Positions 34,526 through 43,800 of a DNA stretch of 64,000 nucleotides are shown here, piece by piece. Below the pieces are notes generated by a model. The model made no database searches, was not told the origin of the DNA, and worked only from the letters and a program-made list of their open reading frames with translations. Each line of letters begins with the position of its first letter. The first letter of the stretch is position 1. This stretch comes from Adiantum capillus-veneris (lineage: Eukaryota > Streptophyta > Polypodiopsida > Polypodiales > Pteridaceae). Location of the stretch: NCBI GenBank assembly GCA_014529385.2, contig CM043955.1, forward strand, positions 139,673,108 through 139,737,107. Direction: 5' to 3'. Both the position numbers and the translations under genes were made by a program.

Positions 34526-35730
34526 GATGTAGATTCCGTCCTCGGAAGCTATTGAGTTGAAGCTTGGTATGGCCATGTTGTAGAGCATCTAGATTTGAAT
34601 CTGCAAGGCAAAGTCACTGTTTTAGCAAGCGGAATTATATTGCCATAAATCATGAGGGGAATGTAAAGTACATGTGGAAATGAGTAAATGCAAGATTTAT
34701 GAAATGTTAGACTGCCATTAAGGACAAATAAATTGCACTTTGAGTAGATTAATTAATCAAGAGTTTTGAGCTTATGGGTGAGTCTATCAATTAGTTAGCT
34801 ATGACTAAGGTTAAAACAACTACTCTAATACTAGCTAAGCTAAGAAGATTATCTAAATGCAAGATTCCCTAATTATGCTTTTCAGCTTTGATTAGCCAAC
34901 TCGCTCTCACAACTGCAAACAAAAGCTTGAAATGTTAACTGTAAGCTCAATGGAAGTCTTTTAATTTTTTTATTTTTTTATTTTTAAATACTTTTTTACT
35001 TTGGGTCACAATCATGTGACGTGTGTGCTTATTTTGTATGTCCGGGGTTTTTTGCTTCTCAAGGAAAAGCGCCCACACTGGGAACCTCTAGGGCTCTAGT
35101 ACCATAGACAATACATGTGAGTGAAGTACCAATTCAAGCCAGGATTTCTCTTCCAGCGTAAGATTTTTCATTTGTGGCACTTATGTTTTTTTTTGCTTCC
35201 ATTTCCTTGGTATTCGCACTAGTGTTTTTTGTTGTTTGAGTGAGCAAGCCTTTCTCTGCCTAAAACATTCCTAAGGTCTCAAATACTCGGATAATTTTAT
35301 TAGCTAGGCCTAGTGGTCAAGTAAATGAGTTAACCTAAAGTCACGGTCTCCTAATCTCCAGGCTCATCCATAAGATTAAACTGGAGTTCAATCAACTTAA
35401 GCAAAGACAAATTTATACATCTATAATGGCAGATAACAATCATAACTATTGCACTCAAACAAAGAATGAAAAATCATTATTAGCAATTACACATATCCAC
35501 CAACATGAATCATGGAAAGTAGTACACCATAGGTATGGAGTGGCTCATTTCGTTGAAGCAGATGTCCTCAGCCATGTGGATGGAGATCCATATAAGTCCT
35601 ACCTAACACATCCAAAAACAGGCACTATACCTCTAGGAGGCATGTCAGTGTGAAAAATTAAAACTCCTAAAAAACAAAATCAAAACACAATCTAGACCCC
35701 TAACCTACCTATCTGTCACCCCTTTTAGAA
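34526..35730 (-). other. Gypsy-inner 3' non-coding region
   Basis: No convincing gene. A plus-strand open frame (35426-35653) shows no motif and no counterpart in gypsy-outer. The block 35018-35131 is the copy of the conserved stretch at 18159-18272. Confidence 0.6.
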
Positions 35731-36153
35731 TCAAGGAAAGAGGATATTATATAAACCGGGTGGCCACCCTAAGGCTAGGCCTCTATCCTCATCATCTAGA
35801 TAAATAAAATCGTTGTCCGTGAGGCCATAGTCTTCCTCGGTCTCTATTAGTTCCTCTTCATCATCCTCTTGTGCAAGCATGCTAATCAAGAACCTCGCAA
35901 TGCGTGGATACTCATCTTGTGCAAAAGAATAAGCATGTGCCATTGGAGACACATTCGCTACTGGGTAGGGATCACTAGCTAGCCATAGACGTATCAGCCA
36001 TTCTAACTCCTCAAAATTTCTCTCACATGCAAGGCTCTCTATCAAATCCCATTCGCAAGAAAGTATAGGGTATCATACGTAGAACACTTGAGGAAAAGAC
36101 AAAGGGTACCTTTCATCAAAAATAGAAGTGCATGCCTCTGGTGAAGTAGCCAT
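35731..36153 (-). pseudogene. Acidic ORF between integrase region and 3' LTR (gypsy-inner)
   Basis: Homologue of 18522-18950. From MATSPEAC at 36153 the frame reads ERYPLSFPQVFYV, then a TGA at about 36073-36075, then YPILSCEWDLIESLACERNF, EELEWLI, and after the acidic run EDDEEELIETEEDYGLTDND it ends in LYNILFP. The stop replaces a residue that is Val or Ile in the other copy, so a single change separates this copy from an open frame; downstream Met residues could still give a 104-codon product. The acidic C-terminal half and the conserved YGLTD(D/N)(D/E)FI motif suggest a real protein in the ancestor. Function unknown. Confidence 0.6.
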
Positions 36154-36433
36154 TTCTGACAAGACAGATAGATTTGGTTAGGCCTTTAAAACATAAGAGT
36201 TATTTTTGTGTGTTGCTTGAATTGACACGGTGAATTTGGACTTATATGTAAGATCTGATAGGGTGCTCTCTCGTTGCTAGTCGCTCTTGCTCTTTACTAT
36301 TTTTGTTTTTTGTGAGTATAAGGCTATATATATACATTCCCTAAGATTGGAATTGAGAGGTCAGGGAGGAAGGTTGAGAGGGGAGCGAGTGAATGATTGA
36401 TGTTAGCAAACACTCCCCCCTTCCTTGGGTAGA

Positions 36434-37808
36434 TCATACCTTTTGGAATGAGGTCGTCACCTTTTGAAACCAATTGTTCCAAGTTGTTATGGGTGAAGGT
36501 TTTAACCAATAGTTTTCGACTGCCCTATGCGTTTCATCTAGTTGCAAGGGTGGTAAGGTACTCTCCCATGATTTTATTTGCAATGTTGTTGTAGGTGGTG
36601 AGCTTACCCCGGGAGGTGCAAACTCTTTCGTGCTTGTATGGATATGTACAGTGGTAGGTGGAGGTTGTGTCGAAGCTTCTATTTGCGTATAGGAACTACA
36701 TGAAGAGCAAGAAGCTTCATTTGATTTTCCTGTTCCTGAGCTAGGTGGAACAAATCGTTCTTTCTTTGGTACCCAAACTAGCTCTAGATGGGGTGTGTAA
36801 CATTCCATGATTTTTTCCTTTCCGCGATTTTCAATTTGTTTTGGAGCCACAGGATTGGGTTTACATGGGCCAGGTGACAGGTAAGAGTACACTTTACGTT
36901 TGGGCACCCAGATTTGATCATTTCCTTCATAGTATCCTTGGGCTTCCAATAGTCGTTTAGGAATCCAACGCAACGTTTCTTTACATTTCTTGGAGTGAGT
37001 GGGACGGTTCTTACGAGGTTTTCATTTTTTTGCATCAACCATGCTCACTACAGAGGCTTTAGGGACCCACTTGTATGTTTTCTCTGTTATATTAGGATGG
37101 TTCTTGTGTGTCTCAAGCTTTCTTTCAACTACATCAGTTGAAGCTCTAGAGAGTTGGGCTATGGGGACGTATGGTTCAACCTCCTGAACATGCAATGTCT
37201 TGGGTTTTATTTCCTTAGGCAATATCTCAGGGACTATGGCTTGAGTGGTAGGGCTAAGAGTTGGTTTTTGCGTTGTAACACCCCCAGTCCCCCAATCAAT
37301 AGTGCATTTGGTGGCTATCATCCACGTGCGGCCTAGGTTTATATTACCCTCCATAGTTTCAGTAGGCATGACCAAAAAGTCTTGAGCTACAATTCCATTG
37401 TCATAACTAACAGAAGTGTGCCAGATTCCAAAAACCGTAGTTTTTTTCTTGTTGACACCCTTGACTTGGATAATACTCTCAGATAGAGGTGGCTTCCCTA
37501 ACTGACACCACACCCCATAGGATAGCAGATTATATTTAGCACTCGTGTCCAATAAGGCGTTATATAGCACTTTTCCATAGGCACTATTTAACTCAATAGG
37601 GTATCGTAGAGGTGTGTCAGAGTCCAACCCATCCTCTTCGATTTCCACGTGGAATGCATTTGTGACTCCAAGGTTAGCCTCTCGTTTTTGTCTTATACGT
37701 TGTTGTCGCTCCTTAGCCTCAGCTTGAGCTTGTATCTTGTTTAACTCGGTTTGTGCTTTGGCGGCCTTCTTTTGATGAATGGCCCGTAGTTCTTCTTGGC
37801 TTAAAGGA
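36434..37808 (-). pseudogene. Second retropepsin-like domain and WVPK tail (gypsy-inner)
   Basis: A frame open from 37924 to 37022, then after one TGA (about 37020) open again to 36434. Order: RYYDPLSQEELRAIH, a Lys/Gln/Ala-rich linker likely to form a coiled coil (KAAKAQTELNKIQAQAEAKE), YNALLDTSAKYNLLSYGVW with the Asp codon at 37547-37549, CQLGKPPLSES, QDFLVMP and INLGRTWM, then CTIDWG. This matches the layout of a retroviral-type aspartic protease, but the usual Gly after D-T is Ser, which would be expected to impair activity. The tail has three W(V/I)PK motifs and a Ser/Pro/Thr-rich stretch. In gypsy-outer the same region is fused in frame to integrase. Here an 8-bp deletion near 37820 breaks the fusion. 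Confidence 0.72.
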
Positions 37809-40800
37809 TCATAATATCTTACTCCCATTGAGGAATCCAATGGTTTCAACTCCATCAAGAGTTTCCACACGAAGGGTACCTTGTGGGGTAATTTCACATA
37901 CTCTATATGGTCCTTTACCAGCATATTTCAACTTTTTCTTCTCTTTACGTACTCCATACATAAGGACTTTATCACCAATTTTGATGTCCTTATCCTTCAC
38001 ATGGCGATCAAACCACTTCTTTCTCCTATCCTTTTCCACAAGAGCATTTTGCACAGCCAACTGTCTCTCTTCGTCTAGTTTTTCTAAGATATACAAACGC
38101 TCGGTTAAGGGGTTACCATTCCATCCTTCTTGCGAAGCTACCCTAAGACTAGGAATGACAAACTCCCAAGGCATAACCGCTTCTTGGCCGTATACCATTT
38201 TGAATGGCGTACAATTAATAGCCACTTTATAAGCAGTACGATAAGCCCATAGAGCAGATGTCAACTTCAAATCCCAATCAGTGCGATGAGCTTCTACCGT
38301 CTTGGTTAAAATAGATATTAGAGTCTTGTTGGTGCTCTCGGCTTGTCCATTAGCTTGCGGGTAATAAGGTGTAGACTTATGGTGGGATATCATAAAGGTC
38401 GTGGTAAGCTCTCTTATTACCTCATTTATAAAATGGGTACCATTATCACTAACAATTTCAAAAGGGCAACCAAATCTTGTGATAATGTTCTCAAAAAAAA
38501 ACTTAGCTGTTGTCCTCGCGTCAGCTTTTTGTGAAGCCTTAGCTTCAGCCCACTTTGTTACATAGTCCGTAGCAACTAGAATATATCGAGATTGAGTGTT
38601 GCGAGCTGCGGGACTAATTAAACCTGCAAAGTCTAAGCCCCATTTTTCAAATGGTTGGGTTACTTTAATAGGATGTAAGGGCATTCTGTCTTTGCGCTGT
38701 GTGGTCTTGTAACGTTGGCACTCATCACACCCTTTTGTAAAAAGTGATGCATCCTTAAATAAAGTTGGCCACCAATAGCCTGATTGCAGCACCTTTCTAG
38801 CAGTCAGGTCTCCTGAAAAATGTCCTCCTGCTATGCCCATATGTGCTTCTTGCAAGATATACAAATATTCATCCTCACAGGCACAACGCCTAAGAATATC
38901 GTCCTTGCCTAGTCTATACAGAGTTCCGGCAATCAAACAATAGGGTTCACATTCTTTTACTAGCCTTCGAGCGATATCCTTACGAAGTTCCTTGGGTGGA
39001 AAACTATTAACTAAAAAGTTAACAATGTTCTCACTCCATTCAGGCATAGTCTCAACTATGAATAGGGAAGTATCGGGTAATTCATCATCAACTCCTGTAG
39101 GGGCTTCACCATTGGGTATGCGAGACAAATGATCAGCCATGACGTGCCTTTTACCGGGTCTCACTACAATCGTGAAATCAAACTCCAGAAGAATTAACAA
39201 CCATCGTGTGATTCTTCCTGTGGAGCATGGCTTGTTTACCAGATACAGCAACACTTGATGGTCCACATAAAATACAAACTCTTTTGCCAGAAGGTAGTAG
39301 TGAAATTTCTTTACTGCATAAACCATTTCCAAACCTTCTCGGTCTGTAGTGGTGTAGTTCCTTTCAACATCGTTCAATTGACGGCTTGCAAAGCTAATGG
39401 GATAGTCCAATTTATGTTCTCCTGGTTGAGTGAGAACACACCCAATAGCAAAGTTCGATGCATCAATATGCACATGGAAAATGACATCCCAATTAGGTGT
39501 CCTTAAAATCGGAGCACTTGCTAGTGTTTTCTTCAATTGTTCATAGGCCTGGTCACACTCTTCAGTCCATTTAAATTCAATGAGAAGCTTGTACAAAGGA
39601 CGTGCTATCTCAGCGAAAAATAAAATAAACCGTTGATAATAACCCACGTGTCCCATGAACCTTTGAACTCCCTTGTAATTGGTTGGTGGTGGTAACTCTA
39701 GAATCACTTTAATTTTGCTCTCATCGGTTGAGATACCATTCTTGGATACTATATGCCCTAAAATAACTCCATGCTTGACCCAAAATTGACATTTGAACGG
39801 GTTCAATGAGATACGATATAACCTACACTTTTCAAACACCTTCCACAAACATGATAGATGTTCTTTCCAAGAAGAGTAAACACAAAGGTCGTCTAAGAAA
39901 GCTTCACAAAACTCTCTCAAATATTCTTTAAAAGCAGTGTTTATTAATCGTTGGAATGTAGCAGGGGCATTTGTTAAGCCAAAAGCCATCACACGAAATG
40001 CAAACACGCCAAATTCCGTGATGAAGGCAGTTTTAGCTTGGTCCTCTAGCGCTATCGTGATTTGGTTGTAGCCTGAGTACCCATCTAGAAAGCTATAAGC
40101 TTCCTTGCCTGCAACTCTTTCGAGTACATGTTCGGAATATGGTAGGGGGTAATGGTCTCTTCTAGTAGCTGCATTAACTTTTTTGAGGTCCACGCACACC
40201 CTAAGTTTCCCATTCTTTTTTGGCACGATAACTATTGGAGACACCCATTCATAGTGTTCAATAGGATATATGAACCCACATTTGATAAGATTTTCTAGTT
40301 CTTCTTGAATGATCTTTGCGTACTTAGGATTCATCGGGTAGGGTCTTTGTTGTACGGGCTTCGCAGTGCTAATCATAGGGATTGTATGTTGGACCACAGA
40401 AGGTGGAACACCTTTCATATCATGGTATGTCCAAGCGAATATGTCCTTGAATTCCTTGAGAAGCTCTTTGAGGACCGCCTCTTCAACTTCTGTGAGGTCT
40501 TGGGCAATAAAAACAGGTTTTGATTCTTCACCGGGGTCGGCTAATTCTATTTCTTTAACTATTGCCGGACCATCATAGATTCCATTATTCCCATCGATAG
40601 GTATTCTTTGGGCTTTTGTGTACACAACCTTTGCTTCCCCTGTGGTGTAAGATTTGAAATGTTCTAGTGCAGGATGCAAGTCTGTGGATTCTGGTTGTGC
40701 TTTGGTTTGTGCTTCCATTTCTGCTTTCTTGTGTTGTCGAGCTAACTCTTGGTTTTGACGCCTCCTTGCAGTGCGGCTCAACTTTGGCTTGTCTATGATC

Positions 40801-43800
40801 TCTAATTGGGCTATGTCATGGGGTCGTGGTCTACACCACATAACATTTTGGAGATATTCACCCCAATTGTCTACCAATTTTCGATGAGCATCACATGCTC
40901 CTATATAACTGAGCCATTCTGCTGAGGATCTCTTCTTTTTTATCCTAGCACGTACATTGGCTCGATATCGACGCCTCTTAAGGTTTTTCTTTTTCTTATT
41001 TGAGACCTGCTTTTGATTTGCATTTAGATCTGGCTCACTAAAGGAGTCCTCGTTGGTGTCCTCTTCACTCTCGGAGGAGCTATCATGGGTTGATGTGCTC
41101 GGTCCTTCCGAATGTTTTGACTCTGAACTTGCTCCACTCTTTAATTCATGAGATTCCGAATCCGTTTCGATCTGGAAGTCAGTGTCTGAGTCGTGTTGGT
41201 TAAAGTCTTCTATTGAGCTATCGGTGTCACTGTCAGATTGGTCCACAATTGCCTTGCCCTTAGAAGATGCATGTATGGCACTTATCATGTTCAGAGGTGC
41301 AATTTGTGGTACCTCTTCCCCCTCTGGTGTGACCCAAGTGGTTCCTCTATTTCCCCAGGTATCTATGGTTGCAGCTAGGTGTACCCAGTCTACGTTGTCT
41401 GATTCCGTCATACCCGGTAACACATCCATGTAAGGATAATCTTGGCCAATGTCTGTATCCTTCTTACAAGTGTAACAATATTGTAGTGGGGCCGAGTGAA
41501 CTGTGGTGTCAGAGCGATGATCAATAATGGTTTTACTCCCTAAGGGGTGTACCTTACCAGTCACCAAATCCACTCTAAGGACAGAGTCTTGGAATTGCAA
41601 ATAGACATGATTTTTAGACCAATCATGAACCATTTGTGCTTCCCTCATGAATGGTCGTCCTAAAATCATTTCATATGACATAAGGTGTTTAGAGAAATCC
41701 ATTACAATGAACGTATGTCGTACCTTGTGTCCTAGAACTTTGATCTTAAGATCCTTGAGCATCCCCATAGGTTTGGCTATGGTACCATTTTCCATCTTTA
41801 CCACAATGTTAGTAACACTGAGGCGGGGTTTTCCCATGGATTCCCAACAATCTTTTGTAACGATGCTAACTCCCGCACCACCATCAAGAATTCTCTTTAT
41901 AGTTAATCCCTTGGTAGTGATGGGTAGGGTCGCATTAGACTCGTCGCCTTCAAAATACTGCCCTAATTCGTTAATGGGTACCTCGATCACAGACTCGTGT
42001 CCATCTAAGTCAAGTGATTGCACATGATTTTCCTCATCAATCATAATCGAGTCAGGCCTATTTGGTTGCGCAAACTGCGGTAATCCCATTCGTAGCTCTC
42101 CGTTAAGGAATGCTCGAAGTGCAAGGAATAACTCAGGATCTCCATACAGCTTTGCTATGATCGTGGTTCGGACCTCAGAAGACATGAAGTCCACTAGTTT
42201 GGCAACATTCATTGGCATTTTGCAGGGTGTAGGTCCTTGACTAGGAACTGGTGAGGATGGAATCTCATATTCCTCAATGGGATCAGGTATTCCTTCGTTA
42301 AACATCCTTTCCAACAAGAAAGGTGTATGCTCACTTTCTGATGTCCTGTCCTCACTCCCTTCTTGGATGATACTAGATATGGCTAACGGTCTATGGTTCA
42401 TGTGGGGTGGATGAACTTGCGTGGGAAACACTGTGTCATGAATTTTGACATGCATGGGTTCTGGTTCTAGTTCCCCTTGAGTCTCCTCCACTAAACCTAT
42501 TAGATGTTTCACCTGCTCAATCTCGTCTACTGGGTTTGGGTATGTCCCAATCTTCTTTTTACGATTCTTCCCTTTTTGCCCCTGCGGTTTATCTTGGGGG
42601 TCTTGGATTGGATTTGGAAACACTTGTCGTGTTTTCAGAGGCTCTTTATGGTTTTCTCTTATTCGGTTTTCATTTGGTTCCATGTTACGGTTTTCTTTGT
42701 CGGTCTTTCCCTTTGTGGTATTGGTTCTAGTCTCCATTGTCTCGATTGAATCTGAATCATCCTTGAGGTCATTCATATACACGGGGTCATCTCCTGTTCC
42801 TATGTTTGTTTTGGAACTTGGCTTTGAATTTCCCGTATTCTGCGACCTCTTCCTTCGTGTCTTCTTTTTCTTTGCTTGGATAACTGAGGCGGTATCTCTC
42901 TCTTCGAGGATATGGCCTGGCCCTTGAAGCATGGACCGTGTAATCGCATAAGCGGGTGCGACGGGTGGTATTGGCGATGTCGCACTAGCGATTTCGACCA
43001 AATTTAGGGGTGTGATTTTAGGCGCATTTGGGTTATAGGGGCATTGGGCAATCAAGTGATCTATGCCACAACGATTACATGTGAGTATTGGCATTGCAGA
43101 AGTGCTCCCTTGATTCATTTGCATCTGTGCAGCATTCTTTTGCAGCCTAATAGGGCACTCCGCTGCCCGATGTGGTCCACCACACTCGTAGCATTGAAGA
43201 GGTGGCCTCTTAAACTGGATGTTGATATTTTGACCTCTAGATGCGAGAGCAGCAGCTTGATAAACCGGCTTGACTTGCCCCCAACAATCTTCCATGTAGT
43301 ATATAGGACACTCTTCCAATGTATCAAGTCCGTAGGCAATACTAGTGTCTATTTCCTCCTCACAACCATCTGCATAAGCATTAGATGGCTCGCAACCCAC
43401 TTGGTTCATAGGGGCGACTCTTGGATGCGGGGGCTGCGGTCCTAGCACAGGAGGTGGTAGCGGTGTAGCTTGTACAACATTTTGAGATCTAGGGACCATG
43501 TGTTGCGGTAGTTGCTCAACAGGTGGAGCAGGCATCAATACAGGAGCTCGAGGCGCATCCGTCCAGGCTACAGGTGGTCTATTTGCCATCATACCTTTGA
43601 TCATTAAACAATCCTTAGCTTGGTGACCATACCTACCACATGCGTTGCAAGTTCCATTAAATTTTACTCTAAACGTAGGGCACTCACTAGTGCTATGTGG
43701 ACCTAAGCAAATGGAACACCATTGTTGCTCCCTTCTTGGATACATGTGACTATTTTGAGGGGGTCGATTATCCTTAAGAGACTCTTGGATTGCCTTGGTG

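Noticed and set aside
35426-35653. Plus-strand 75-codon open frame in the gypsy-inner 3' region
   Set aside because: No counterpart in gypsy-outer, no motif, antisense to the element.
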